Source: Pseudorasbora parva (Eukaryota; Chordata; Actinopteri; Cypriniformes; Gobionidae). Taken from it: a stretch of 64,000 nt of DNA. The DNA lies in NCBI RefSeq assembly GCF_024679245.1, contig NC_090177.1, forward strand, positions 23,261,950-23,325,949. Direction: 5' to 3'. The position numbers and the translations under genes were made by a program. How positions within the stretch are numbered: position 1 is the first letter of the stretch; each line of letters begins with the position of its first letter. Below, one piece after another: positions 12,415-24,882 of the stretch. The notes under the pieces are model-generated. The model saw only the letters and a program-made list of their open reading frames with translations, was not told where the DNA came from and searched no databases.

Positions 12415-12888
12415 GTTAAAGGGTTCATCTTCAGAACACATTTTAAAATATTTTATATTTAGTCCAAGAGTGTATGCAAGTGAAGGCAAACTACACTGTC
12501 CATGTAAAGAAAGGGAATAAAAACATCATCAAAGTAGTCCATATGTGACATCAGTTAGTTAATTAGAATCTCTTGAAACATTGAAAAAACTATGACTTTA
12601 TTCAGCATTGTCTTCTCTTCCATGTTTGTGTTCAATGCTCAAATAAAGATTCAAATGGTTGTGATTCAGCGGATTGAGTCATGATTCGGACCGCCAATAT
12701 CACGTGATTTTTAGCAGTTTGACACGGGATCCAAATCATGAATCGTTTGAATCTTTATTTGAGGATTGAACACAAACACGGAAGATAAGACAATGCTGAA
12801 GATGAACGGAGGTCTTATGGGTGTGGAACGACATTGGGTGAGTCATTAATGACATCAATTTCATTTTTGGGTGAACTAACCCTTTAAC
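12415..12888. mobile_element. Foldback DNA transposon with long internal arms
   Basis: The ends read GTTAAAGGGTT and the complement of AACCCTTTAAC, the latter preceded by GGGTGAACT as in a common cyprinid non-autonomous family. Inside, 12601-12660 and 12741-12800 form a near-perfect inverted repeat of about 60 bp around the core AAATAAAGATTCAAA. No ORF. Confidence 0.75.
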
Positions 12889-13154
12889 ATTAGTTAACTG
12901 CATAACTTATCACAAACTAACAGTTAACTTAACACGAACTAACAATTAATCAACTAATGCTAATCTCAACATTTACTATACATTTTTAAGATCAAAAGTT
13001 TTATATTTTATTTATGCACTGTGAAGTAACATTAAAAGGGCTAGCACATAACTTATTTATAGTGTTAAAGAGCTAGATTTTCATGCTAAACACTTCAGGA
13101 TTCTAATAAGTTCTGGAAAGGTTTTTTTTTTAAATGTATGGCCTGTTATAAAGG

Positions 13155-13620
13155 GTGGAATTCCTTGTATGGGCTCTTCTCCCGGATGATCGCTTGCACA
13201 CATCAACCAGAGCAGGAGTGGGAGCACGCCCATCAATGAGCTTTGTTCGGGTTACGGGTTATAGCTCACAAAATCAACAATGTCACTCAAAAAGTGTGTT
13301 TCTGGTTGTGAGGGAAATATCGTCCAGCTTCCCAAATAACCCAGTGTTAAGGAAACAGTGGATGCAGTTTCTTTTACTGGAGCAGCAATGGATTTCTGCA
13401 AGTATTTTTGTTTGTTCCCGGTCATGAGTCTAGACCGCCGGCGGTGAGCAAAACTGCATCAAATGCCTGTGTTTAGTTGGCAATCGGCGCTTAGCATATA
13501 TTGTACGAACACAACACAAACGTATAGCGAATAAAGTTATCCAGAGATAATGCCATGATGTATTGTTTGTGTGTGCGTGCTTGTGACTCCCCCACCCCCT
13601 GCACACCACCACAAGTTTGG
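13155..13620 (+). pseudogene. Relic of a THAP-domain DNA transposon
   Basis: A frame ending at 13427 contains SSSFPNNPVLRKQWMQF followed by SIFVCSRS. The pattern of FP, then R-x-QW, then C-S-R-(H) is that of the THAP zinc finger used by P-element-like and other THAP transposases. The first Cys pair is disrupted and the closing His of the C2CH set reads Ser. The AVPTIF-like end is absent because a stop follows. The surrounding DNA to about 13620 resembles the same dispersed cyprinid repeat. No catalytic domain remains. Assignment is by motif and memory. Confidence 0.5.
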
Positions 13621-15703
13621 CTGTTTTTGGAAAGAATCAGTACAACGTATCTGTCTTTTATAAATATTAGAAAACTAAAAACCCTTTTTTAGTTTTCTAA
13701 AAACAACATATTGTAAAAATATATTGCTCATTTTTAGTTCATGTTAGATCATTCAGTAATGTTAATGTTGAGTAATGCAAACTATTAATTTGGTTTCCAC
13801 AACATAGAAAACATCCCCAGACAATAAAATGTGATTTTGTATTTTTTGTAAAATAATAATAATAATTTTAAAACAAATGTAATACAACTCACCTTAAAAT
13901 ATTTGTATTCTAAGTTTGTGCAGTGTTTGACAGAACAGTGTTTGCATTTAGAAGAAAAAAAAAACGTTTTATGTAAAATTATTTTAAAACATTTCCCATT
14001 TTCATCCATAGAGATAACATGGATAATATGCCAGGGTTAAATTGGGTCGTGTTATGTTTACTGCACCAGGGATTTTTGTGCATTGTCTGGATTGTAACAC
14101 TTTTTTTTTTGACAAATTAGGTAACAAAAAGCAACTTTTATAATCTCCCATTAGTGTCTATGAAAAAAATATATTTTTAGGCCTTTTTATGTATAGAAAT
14201 GTAAAAACTCCCTTAAAATCCCCCCCCCCCCACACACACACAAAAAAATGCACACATGTAGAGTAAAAACATTATTAAAGCGGGTGATATTCCTTTGAAA
14301 AACAAAAACAAAAAAATACATGATTGTGTTAATAAAAAAACATTATATTGTGCATTCTGTGTGACCATGCATCCTGAGTGCGATTTTTTCCCCTGCTAAC
14401 ATACAACCAGATATTCCAATTAATTTGTTTGTTTGTAGCGCTAACAATTTTCAACTACATCAAGTCTTATGCCATTTAGATGAAGGGCTTTTTTATTTTA
14501 ATTTCAGCAAATGTCATGTGGGGTAAAAAAGACCCCAAATAGCTTAGAAGGGTTAAAGGTTCTTCATGGAACCAAAGAAGACAATAAAGAACATAACATT
14601 TTAGATAAAAAAGTTAATTAACTCTATAATGCAGTCTAAGGCCAGTCAGTGATTGCCTGAGTTTGCAACAAAGATGTCTAAAACACGTGCCCTATCTCAA
14701 TGTCCAGAGAAGCGCTGACCAACAGAAAATATAACGGCAGCATGTTAATTTGCCGGGGTTGAGGAGGTGGACGGCTAGAGTGGATTGTTGTGGTGTCAGA
14801 GTCATGTGTGCGGTGAAGAATGGCTGCCTGCAGCCGTCGGCACATTTGATTAACGGCCTAATGACGGATCGGCCTCCCCCGCACCGACTGAGCTGAAGTA
14901 TACGTCTGCTATATGCCACACAATTACATTTGACCCCATGAGCTGTCAAAGCTTACATCCCTGATTTGAAAAAATCATGATTTTGGAATGTTCAGAGCAA
15001 ATAACTTTTGAGGTGCTGGGTCAAGAGGGCTTTTAATTTTGACAGCAAAATATTTAGCATTCCACTCTTTTCTTGTGTATTCTGAGTATTAAACTGAACA
15101 CTCTCGATGAAACAAGCAGTCATGGGTCATTTGAAACTTCTCATGGTATCTGGCAGTACATTGATTTTTAAAGTTGATATTACATGCCCGAATTAGCCTG
15201 ACACAAGCTGTATTAAGTATAGGGGAGTTAAATGAAGACAAACATATTGCTGTATTTCATGGAGTCTTGCAGAGAGTCATTAGCTAATTCAGCCTCAGCA
15301 GCAGCTTTTCTTGGTTAATTGCATTTCAGCACTTTCTGTACAGTCAGTATATATACAGTATACATACATATGAGGAGATAGTGTAACACACATCTACAAT
15401 GCATCTTATTGATGTATGCATTGATGCAATATATATGCATGTATGCCAGTTATTCAATGAAATGCATGAATGACTGCGATTATTAAATACTTGCTGAGCT
15501 AAGGAGAACAGCACCGCACACCATTCGGTGCAATCACTCACATGGTCAGAGTCGCACGAAATCATCACCCCCTCTACAGGACAGAAGTGGAGTAACAGAG
15601 GGATTCAATAGGCCTCAACCAGATTATATTCTACAGTGATTAACAAATGAATCCAGACAATGAACCATAAGAACAGCCCTGACCTGCTGTTAGGGATTAA
15701 GTA
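13621..15703. other. Non-coding DNA, low-complexity patches
   Basis: Contains A and T runs, a poly(C) and CA patch at 14221-14241, and otherwise unrecognised sequence. Confidence 0.45.
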
Positions 15704-15727
15704 ATAAATAAATAAATAAATAAAATA
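15704..15727. repeat. (AAAT)n microsatellite
   Basis: About six tandem copies of the tetranucleotide, followed by A-rich DNA. Confidence 0.85.
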
Positions 15728-16047
15728 AAAAACTTAAAGTTACATTAAAATATGTCCTTGCTATGAAATAAGACAAAAAAAAAAAACGTTCTTTGAATAA
15801 AACTGAGGAATAAAAGCCCGTAACCTAAAAATAAAACCCTTCCTTTTTATATCTTTAGATTGAACAAGAATGAAATTCATTCATATAGGCCTATTATGTC
15901 TTTGTGATTGCTTAATTAGACATTTTCTGTACTTATATTAATGTATGTGGCAACATAAAGTCAGCCACACTTAGAATAAATTTGTATTCACTAATATAGG
16001 GCTTTCTGTGAGAGCTGAAAAAGTGATTGGTGTCATTAATCTCTGAG

Positions 16048-16136
16048 AGCTGCATGAGATGGTAAGAGCATTTGGAAGGGCCCTTTCGACCTTTATTAAA
16101 GGGCCCTATGCTCCAGGGGTCTAAGCTGATGCAGCT
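16048..16136. repeat. Nested short hairpin
   Basis: Outer arms AGCTGCAT (16048-16055) and ATGCAGCT (16129-16136) enclose inner arms AGGGCCCTTT (16077-16086) and AAAGGGCCCT (16098-16107). All pairs are perfect. No poly(T) terminator or promoter boxes were seen. Confidence 0.6.
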
Positions 16137-17231
16137 TTTCACAAATGAACCATGTCACAATCACAAAGCAGGTCATATGCAATCATAATTCCATTATAAT
16201 AATGCGTAATCCACATTAAAGGTGGTTATGTCATTAGTATAATATATGTTCATAAAATTAGACATTAACAAGATTGCAAGGGCACGCAGCAAAGAATTGC
16301 TCCTTTAGATATCCAGTCTTTCTCCAGCAAGGAAGCTCAGGACAGTTCTGCTGCTTTGCGGAACATATCAAGGGAGAACATTTTGCAGTACAATGTTTAA
16401 AGGGACAGTACGGTATTGCCCCGAAATGACCTGCAGAGAATGCATTTGCATAAATATGCCACAGTAAGTAGACTACATTGGAATTTGTTTTATTAAATGT
16501 CCTAGTCACAATCTGAGAGTCATTTGAAGTATTTCACAAAATATTTACTGATATTTTTTCATATAGAAAAATTAGGGCTGATGAAACAAATCTTTCATTA
16601 ATTGACATTTGATAGACTTTATCTGATAATGATATTCATAATCACACATTAGGCTAATTAATTGCTGTTCCAGTTATACATAATATTTCATAACATAATA
16701 TCAGAAATTCTATCAACAAGCTAATCTGTATGCAAAACCAACCACGTGCTGAATGGTGGACAATACAAACAAAGGCATGTCAGATGCTTAAATCTGCAGT
16801 TCTGTTTCCAGTTTTACAATTTTAGTTTAATATCTCTCTGTTCAAAGGGGAGAATATTACAAATAAGCCATTTAATGCAATGATGGCAAATACAGATACA
16901 ATGATTATTCTAAAAACAATCAGGAAGTTCCTTGAAGGAGTACAGGGGACTGCTAATGTCAATATGAATATGATTAATACATCTTATCACTATATAAACA
17001 ATGAGGACATTTTAACTTTACTTTAGTTATTATATCTTCACATCGTTTGGCTTCTAGTATATGATTTAAGTATTTACTTATTTACCATCACAGACCTACT
17101 TAGCAGTTCTTAATCTGAAAATAAATGCAGTTTGCTATTCAGGTTCATAGTTATTTTAATTCTGCAGTTTATGATGTGAACCTTTTAAGATAATTTTGAC
17201 CAGTATTAGTAACGATCACAGATGTGTGTTT

Positions 17232-17234
<3 letters not shown>
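16137..17234. other. Non-coding DNA, one diverged local repeat
   Basis: AT-rich. A segment around 17170-17210 (GTGAACCTTTTAAGATAATT) resembles two segments at 20.2 and 20.85 kb. Nothing else recognised. Confidence 0.45.

Positions 17235-17307
<73 letters not shown>
17235..17307. repeat. (AT)n microsatellite
   Basis: Uninterrupted AT dinucleotides, directly abutting the Tc1 relic to its right. Confidence 0.97.
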
Positions 17308-17314
<7 letters not shown>

Positions 17315-18253
17315 CCTGCTATTTTGCAAGTTCTCCCGATTAAAAATCATGGAGGGGTCTGAAATTGTCATCGTAGGTGCATGGCCACTGTGAGAAACAT
17401 AATCTAAAAAATATATATCCTGAAATCACAATGTATGATTTTTTAACTATTTATTCTGACCCTCACAGACCTGTTAGTCTGCCTTTAAAATGTCCACCTC
17501 CACTCCATTTATTATCCTAAATTAGATGCACCTGTTTGAGGTTTTTAGCTAAAAAACACCTGTCCACCCCATACAATCAGTAAGAATCCAACTACTAAGA
17601 TGGCCAAGACCAAAGAGCTTTCCAAAGACACTAGAGCCAAAATTGTACACCTCCACAAGGCTGGAAAGGGCTACGGGGAAATTGCTGAGCAGCTTGGTGA
17701 AAAAAGGTCCACTGTTGGGGCAATCATTAGAAAATGGAAGAAGCTAAACATGACTGTCAATCTCCCTCGGACTGGGGCTCCATGCAAGATCTCACCTCGT
17801 GTGTTCTCAATGATCCTAAGAAAGGTGAGAAATCAGCGCAGAACTACACGGGAGGACCTGAAAAGAGCTGGGACAATCGTTTCTAAGGTTACTGTTGGTA
17901 ATACACTAAGACGTCATGATTTGAAATCATGCATGGCTTGGAAGGTTCCCCTGCTTAAACCAGCACGTGTCCAGGCCCGTCTTAAGTTTGCTAATGACCA
18001 TTTGGATGATCCAGAGGAGTCATGGGAGAAAGTCATGTAGTCAGATGAGACCAAAAAATAACTTTTTGGTCATAATTCCACTAAACGTGTTTGGAAGAAG
18101 AAGCATGATGAGTACCATCCCAAGAACATCATCCCTTCTGTGAAGCATGTGGGTGGTAGCATCATGCAGGACGACTGCACTGTATTAAGGAGAGGATGAC
18201 CGGGGCCATGTATTGCGAGATTTTGGGGAACAACCTCCTTCCTTCAGTTAGAG
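17308..18253 (+). pseudogene. Tc1/mariner transposase relic
   Basis: A Tc1-like element of the Tc1/mariner (IS630) superfamily: non-coding left part, then a transposase frame starting at 17600. The N-terminal paired-like helix-turn-helix region is well preserved ([20 protein letters not shown], then [13 protein letters not shown]), as is the linker KPLLKP-like segment near residue 120. The frame ends at 18038-18040 where the Trp of the expected WSDET motif is a TAG stop. Readable remains follow (SDETK, FGHNSTKRVWKKK, PKNIIPSVKH) but a deletion after GGSIM removes the next block. The right half is missing because a hAT-like element begins at 18254. The catalytic DDE set is incomplete, so the copy is inactive. 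Confidence 0.93.
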
Positions 18254-18740
18254 CAGTGTTGCCCAACCGGGGTCCCGTCTGACGTGAGAAAGGGGTGCCG
18301 TGTAAAAGGTGCCGGCATGCACTTGCACCGCGGTTCATCTCACATCTGATGACGCATCTTTAATATTTGTTGAAAATAATGCTTTATGTATGTTTCTGTC
18401 GATGGATAGCCTACACGTGCTGGCTCCTCAGTGATACACTACAACAACGATAATAAAAGAAAAATGGGCAAAACGGTCTCTCTTTGTAAACTGTGTTCAA
18501 TGCATGCGAGTGCTGCCGTATGTTCTTATATGACCAGTCATTTTTGCCATCATCATCACCCGGTATATTCGCCAGAAGACGCAAATGAGAACTTGCACGC
18601 GCTGTGAGAAGATCTGTCTCTGTGCACTCGACCCAAAGCGCGCACACGTCTCACAGAGGACAAATATTGAGTTATCTTTCAAGTCTTGCGCTTGAACGGA
18701 CAAACTCACACAAAAAGTATGTCAACATGTCCACTGTTTT
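18254..18740 (+). mobile_element. hAT-like element fragment with decayed BED finger
   Basis: Starts with CAGTGTTGCCCAACCGG, close to hAT-type termini (CAGTGGTTCCCAACC), exactly where the Tc1 relic stops. A frame from about 18463 reads MGKTVSLCKLCS, then later MTSHFCHHHHP. This resembles the C-x2-C...H-x3-5-H end of a BED zinc finger (typical text N-x-L-x-H-L-x2-HHP), as used by hAT transposases and ZBED proteins. The frame stops after about 47 residues. The right end is not identified. Confidence 0.6.
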
Positions 18741-18830
18741 ATAACAATAATAATAATAATAATAGATTTTATTTATAATGCACTTTTCATTCCGAAGAAT
18801 CTCAAAGTGCAACAAGGGGGGGGGGGTAAC
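18741..18830. repeat. (AAT)n tract plus LINE-tail-like segment
   Basis: An AAT microsatellite is followed by TTTTATTTATAATGCACTTT and TCTCAAAGTGC, like the 3' ends of some fish LINEs in reverse orientation, then a run of about 11 G. Confidence 0.5.
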
Positions 18831-19365
18831 AAAAAAAAAAGAATAACAAGTAAAAATAAAGACTACTACAAACAATCAACCAACACAGAAAACAGAACAG
18901 AAACAGAGTTGATGGTGAACAGAAACAGTTATGTTTTCAGGGAAAACCAAAAATGCTTTTGTATCACAAATACATATAAAGTCAATTTTCCCAACATATC
19001 TTAAGATAAAAACATAGCTATTTTTAGATTTAACAGAGGAAGAAAAACAATTAATTGTTGATCTGCGTACATTGCAGAGATTTCTTTGAACAGGACTGTG
19101 TATGTACTGCACACTTGGCACCTGCTCCAGCTGCTGTATATAGAGAAAACACCAAAGCTGAGCTGATCAGCACACTTGCACCTGGGACTGTATCCACAGA
19201 TCTGCTCTTAAACTAATCCTTACTTTGAGCCACACTAAAGACACACTCAAAATGAGCCTTCTACTGATATGAGGATAAAGAGATGAAAGGAGATTAGAAA
19301 GTAGGCACAGGAAATAAGCTAATTTTTCAAAAAAAGAAAAAAAGAAGGAAAGAATAAACAAAAAG

Positions 19366-19374
19366 AAAGAAGGA

Positions 19375-19438
<64 letters not shown>

Positions 19439-19440
19439 GA
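19366..19440. repeat. (GAAA)n microsatellite
   Basis: About 17 tandem GAAA units with a few GGAA variants. The minus-strand frame through it is only a Ser-Phe-Leu-Phe run. Confidence 0.97.
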
Positions 19441-20496
19441 GAACAAGATATAAAAGAACACATGTATAGAAGAGAAGCAAAACTGCAAGAATAATTGATG
19501 CAATTTAGCACGTTGTGCTCGGGTCGGGAGTGACCTTCACACAAGTGCCACCAATTCTGTGTCCACTGCACATTTTTCAAGCAAGGAGACTGCTCAAAGC
19601 ATGCTGCCCTGGGCCTTCCTGTGCTCCTCCACCCCCAACCATGGAGAAAAGCTGATTGCCCCCCCCCCCCCCCCCTCTCAGCAGCAATGCAGCATTCAAG
19701 TGCTGCAGGCAATTTGACAAATGAGCTACGTTCTGAGCTGAGGGGGATGCCTCCACTGCAGCACACATCCCAGAGCGCACGTGCCCGAAACCAGTACCAC
19801 TATGATTTACACCCAACATACCATTAGCCCTATGCATAAATGCTCAAGCACGCACACACACTCACGCTCTCTCTCAGCTGCAATGCTGTACAGATGTTCT
19901 GGCTTTAGCCTAAAGCTGAGGTATATCTGCTCTGGGCGATCACTTCCATCACCTGTAAGTACCTCCACAATGCAGCACTAAGCACCGGCTCAGAATATTA
20001 CTGAGGAACTTGGTCCTAGCTGAATGATATACGTCATTTAATGGATTTAACACGCACCATACCCAACATATTTTATGCCTTTTCCATTTAAAAATATCAA
20101 ACATCCTTGAAACAAAATAAATTTTATATTAATTTTAAGTAAAATTGTACAAGGTCATAAGGATTTAATTCAACTTAATTTTAAACGTAATCAAAAGAGA
20201 ATATTAATTTCTTTTACAGTGATACTATTCATAGTGCATTTAATTTTGTGATTTAAAACTTTACAGTCATATATATACATATTTTACTGTAGTATTAATT
20301 CAACAGTGAAGATCATAGATATGTTTTATGAATATACATTTTAAAATGTAGGAATCCTTTAATGTTTTCAGGCGAAAACACTTTTCCAACACATCTTATG
20401 ACAAAAACATTGCTATTTTTTTTTTTATTTAAACAGAGGAAGAGAACCTATTCATCTTTATGGTAATATATTTTCTTTATTTTATATACATTGTAA
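19441..20496. other. Non-coding DNA, poly(C) run
   Basis: Includes a run of about 16 C at 19659-19675. The stretch 20382-20448 is a diverged copy of 18984-19045. No supported gene. Confidence 0.5.
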
Positions 20497-20540
20497 ATTG
20501 TCCTTGAGCTTTGTAAGGTGCTATATAAAATAAATAAATT
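20497..20540 (+). repeat. L2-type LINE 3' tail fragment
   Basis: GTCCTTGAGCTTTGTAAGG followed by TGCTATATAAAATAAATAAA matches the 3' end of the LINE at 40356-41499 read on its own strand. Only the tail remains. Confidence 0.7.
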
Positions 20541-23500
20541 AATCTTATTAATATCCTTGAAAAAAGATAACATTTCCTTTATAAATCTAAAAAACTATTG
20601 TAAGGTTCATGCTTAAAACTAAGCAAAAACATACCATTATAATTCAAGATATTCTTGGAAAATGTATTATCAAGATAAAGTTACTTTTATTTAAGAAAAG
20701 GGCAAATTAAATAAAGCATTTAAAATGAGCAAAATTGTATAAGGTGATTGTTCTCTGAGAATATACCTTAAATTAAATTGAATTCAGATTTGAGTCAAAA
20801 TTATGATTCATATTGCATTTAATTGTGCATTTTGTGATTTGAACCTTTTAAGGTCATTTTTACCAATAGTATTATTTCAAATGTTTACGTCAAAGGTACA
20901 ATTTTACATTTATTAAAACTGTATTTTTTTTTATTTTGCATAAATCTAACTAAAATTAGTTGTACGGTTCAGTGCTTAAACAAGAAGAAGAAGAAAAAAG
21001 CTGAGTTTATAAAACAAAGCAGTTATTTTTACAAATGGTTTTCAACGTATTCTGTATTCAAACACTTCTAAGCGCTTCTGAAACAAGGCTTCTCTAACTG
21101 CACAATATAAACGACAGTGGGGTTTTTACCATGTGCACTCTCCTCCGAAGCTGGGGTGATAGTTTACTGTGGGCTGTCAAACCCACTGTCAGCCACACAT
21201 GGTCATCTATAGAGGGGGAGTGATTTGCGTGTTGCCTGGTGGGACTGTGTATTGATTACCTTGAAATTACAGGTTTTAAAAGGTTTGCGAAAAAGAGAAG
21301 ATGTAAGCTGCCCTCTCACAGCAGTGTCTGCATGCTCACCGGCAGTAATCAGCATCTTCAGCATATTGTGCTAACACTGCACAGGAAAATGTGAATTTCA
21401 CTGAGAGAGACAGCTGAGTGCTGGGTAATTTAATTCAGGACTCTCTCTCTCTCAGCCAGAAGTGTAAAATGAGCCGTATAACCTTCAAAACCACACAACC
21501 TTTCATCTGATCATAAAGGATGACTGACAAATAAAAGCAGTTAGCATTTAAGGAAATTACATATGTCAAACGATGAAACTGTTCCTGAAAAAGACTTTGC
21601 AGAAATTCAATCAGCAAATGACTGCGTATAAAAAACAGAGAGCAAGGAAATCTCAGGTTCAAATGTTCCCAAAAGTGAAAAGTGATTTAAAATCTAATTC
21701 TAACTTAGAAATTATCAGAAAGATTTACGATTTCGAACGATTTAAAACAATAGAAATGTTATGGCATTAAATAAAGATTGTAGTCTTTACATAGGATCAA
21801 ATCATAATCACCACACATATAAAAAAAAAATCATTTACATATTTCATTTCAAGTGTTATTCTGATAATATAATTTATGATAAATGTATTTCCTAAATAAT
21901 TCCAAACATTTGTTAAACTAAAAATGATCAATTAAATAAGTAAATAAAAATGCAATTATTTAATTAAATCTTTTCATGTTATTTGAATTTTAGCACGGCA
22001 AATCTCTTACCTAAAAACACATTTATTATCTGCGCTTTAGGTTTTCTCAGCATATTTGAAGGCTTCCTGGAGTTGTGCCATACAAATCTAAACACTAGGT
22101 GGCAGGAAAGGGCTGCTTTTCCCTCTTTCATAATATCTTAAGCCTATCACAATATCACAGTGCATTATTGTTCTATAGCTTAAGGAGTTCAATGATTATA
22201 ATCCCAACAAAAATAAATAATAACTTTTCTCTTTTCCACATCACCTTCCATTACCTTCCAAAGCTGCTTTCAATGTCAAAGCCTCTAGTAGAAACATAAA
22301 GCAAATAATCAGGCTGGAAAAATGAGGCCTAGAGTCCAGAGCTTATCGGGATAAAATGGAAACAATGAAGTCCATATTTCACTTAAATGCAAAAATGTGC
22401 ATATGTTGACTGGCAATTTTCAGTTTAAACAAAGCTTACATAAAAAAATAAATCATCTGATAATGAATGCCAACATGTGCAATAACAAGAACAAAGATTT
22501 AAAACTACTGTACACCAGCAAATACTTTAGTCCAAACTAAGCAATCCAAGAAAAACCTCTTGAGTCTGAGAATAAAATAGCAGCCTCTCAAAACTTCCTG
22601 TTTTATAGTATATTTCTGCTGTGCCAACAAAGCAAATTATCGGTTCACCAGTAGGCCTATGCCAGTCCTTCATTTCACAGCATGGCCTCACTTATGGCTT
22701 CCATATGAAATAAACAGCATATGCTGGAGAAAGTTTATGCAGCCTGCTGGAAGAATGACTCAGTGGACAGGGAGAGCGAATGTGTCAGAGCATTATGTGA
22801 TGGTGGGATTAGCTCACAGTAAATTTCCTTTTCCCTATGACACGCTACTCATGCTCACATTCCTGCAGCTCAATTCCAGTTCCTGAAAAGAATAAGGTGC
22901 TTGTGCAGAGATGTTTGGAGCACTGCTGAGGAAACATAGCAGGTGAGTCACTCGGAATCAAGCATTTGTTTGTTGCGTGGTGGTGGAAAAGGGGTCGAGT
23001 CTACAATTGTGCAAATATTATACAGCTGGTGTTCAAACATTAAAAATGTGCTTTTCTGTAAACAAGAGAAACTGATATGAAACAATATGGATTCAGTATA
23101 TGATGTAAAATCATATAAACTCTTGTTTGGCACGTCTAAACGCAACAATCTCATAAACATTTTAAAGGAAACTTTAAATTTCCTTCTATAGAGTCCGAAT
23201 CTGACTACGTAAGACATTTATATACTTTAATATGGATGGCTTGCTGAGCGGGAGGTAAAGAGCTACAATGAATGTGTTTTCTAGGATGAAAGGTAGCAGT
23301 GGCTCTTAGTGGTTGTCTGGCTAAATAAAAACTGAAAAAGTTGTGCAATTGTGCAACTTAACACACTTAGTTTGGCATAAAGGATTTAATCACGTAAATG
23401 TAAAACAACTACTACAACACAGAGTTGTACTTCAGGGGTCCCTGAGGTACTATACAGGGTCCATATAAAAAAAATATATAAAATAAAAACACATAATAAA

Positions 23501-24469
23501 CCTACAGTTCTAACTATTTGAAAATGTCTTACTTAGGCATTCTGTATCTAACCTCCGGTTTCACAGCTTAAGCTAGTCCCAGACTAAAATGCATGTTTGA
23601 GCTGTTTTAACTGAAGGCAACTTGCACATATATTAAAATACATCAGTAATGTTTATAGGGCATGTTTATAATTAAACTCCTGGCTTAATCTAAGTCCTGT
23701 CTCTGAAACCAAGCCTATTGTAATAGAGTGGTGCACTGATGACGTCTTTTTTTGTGTGCCAAACCGAAAGTTAGCATCACCCTGGTTGCCTCGACAAAAA
23801 CTCAATAGGATGTGTTTGTATTAGCTTTCGGATGATTGTAGAAAATAATCTTTGTGACTATCAAATGCTTATGATTCTTACATGTTTGTTTATTGTAATA
23901 ATGTTAAAAAATGAACACAACTTTTATGAATTATGAAGCATAAATACAATCAGCAGAAGTCAAAAGCTGACCATAAACAAACTACACTACAAAACCTCAA
24001 CGTCACCATCACTGAGCTTCCGACAACTCTTTCAGTCATTGTTTAAAACCAAACTAATGTCTAATGTGCCTAAAAATGTCATCGCTGCACCTCTCTATTG
24101 TATGATGAAAGTTATTATAAAGTGTTTCTGAGTACAATTAGCTTTTTATTTATACTGTGTGTGTGCAGATACTGGTACTGAGAAGGTTTAAAACCTGTAA
24201 TTGAACTACTGAGAAACAAAGCCAACCTACACTAGTGCCAGAAAGACCAATAAAACAAAAGGCTTTGTAAGATCTGGGATTTTGTCTGTAAATAAGGTGC
24301 CTTTCGGCTGTGCGATTATCCTTGGCATATCAAAGAAGCTTTGAATTTGTGAGTAACCAGAGTGAACACAAGGGGACAGTAAAAGACTTTTCACATGTCC
24401 TTTGATGCTATTATGATTAAGACGAGAATGTAATTCTTAGCGGGATGCTAGTTTGAAATAACTTTCTGC
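20541..24469. other. Non-coding DNA, nothing recognised
   Basis: AT-rich intergenic sequence. 20.72-20.90 kb is a diverged duplicate of 20.12-20.30 kb. I found no exon chain or named repeat. Confidence 0.45.
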
Positions 24470-24882
24470 TTGTTTCTACTGCTCACCTCTTTGCCGAGGT
24501 CTACATCTGAGGGAAAACATCCACTCCTCCCTAAAATAGAAGAGACACTAGCAACCACAGAGATGGGCTCAGGAGGAGTGATCCATTGTGTAAGGTCTAT
24601 GGAGGAGTTATTACTGTGTCTCCAGACAGTTCGGGTTGCCAAGATGCCTCGTTGTCTGTTGAGTCATATAGAGAGGAGCCACATGAATCAGTGTCTTCAA
24701 GCATGGAAATGCAGTCATCACACAAAAGGGTGCAACAACGGTCAGAGTGCAGTCAGACTGAAAGTGAATATGAAAGTGCAAATATTACTGGGATTGAAAA
24801 CAAGGCTGTAACCAAGTATTCAAGATTGGGGGGGGTGACCAAATGTAGAAGTTTAAGAATCCCAGAAAACCTATATAAATGA
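24470..24882 (+). pseudogene. Coding-like block of unknown origin
   Basis: Two overlapping plus-strand frames look more protein-like than their surroundings. The first, 24470 to about 24600, contains HPLLPKIEETLATTEMGSGG. The second, about 24586-24882, contains VSPDSSGCQDASLSVESYRE and SECSQTESEYESANITG. A single frameshift near 24590 would join them. The base composition is less AT-rich than the flanks. I do not recognise the product. It could be a decayed retrocopy or transposon fragment, an exon, or chance. Confidence 0.22.

Noticed and set aside
19167..19766. Minus-strand open frame of 199 codons
   Set aside because: Its core is the GAAA microsatellite read as Ser-Phe-Leu; the rest shows no motif or coding composition.
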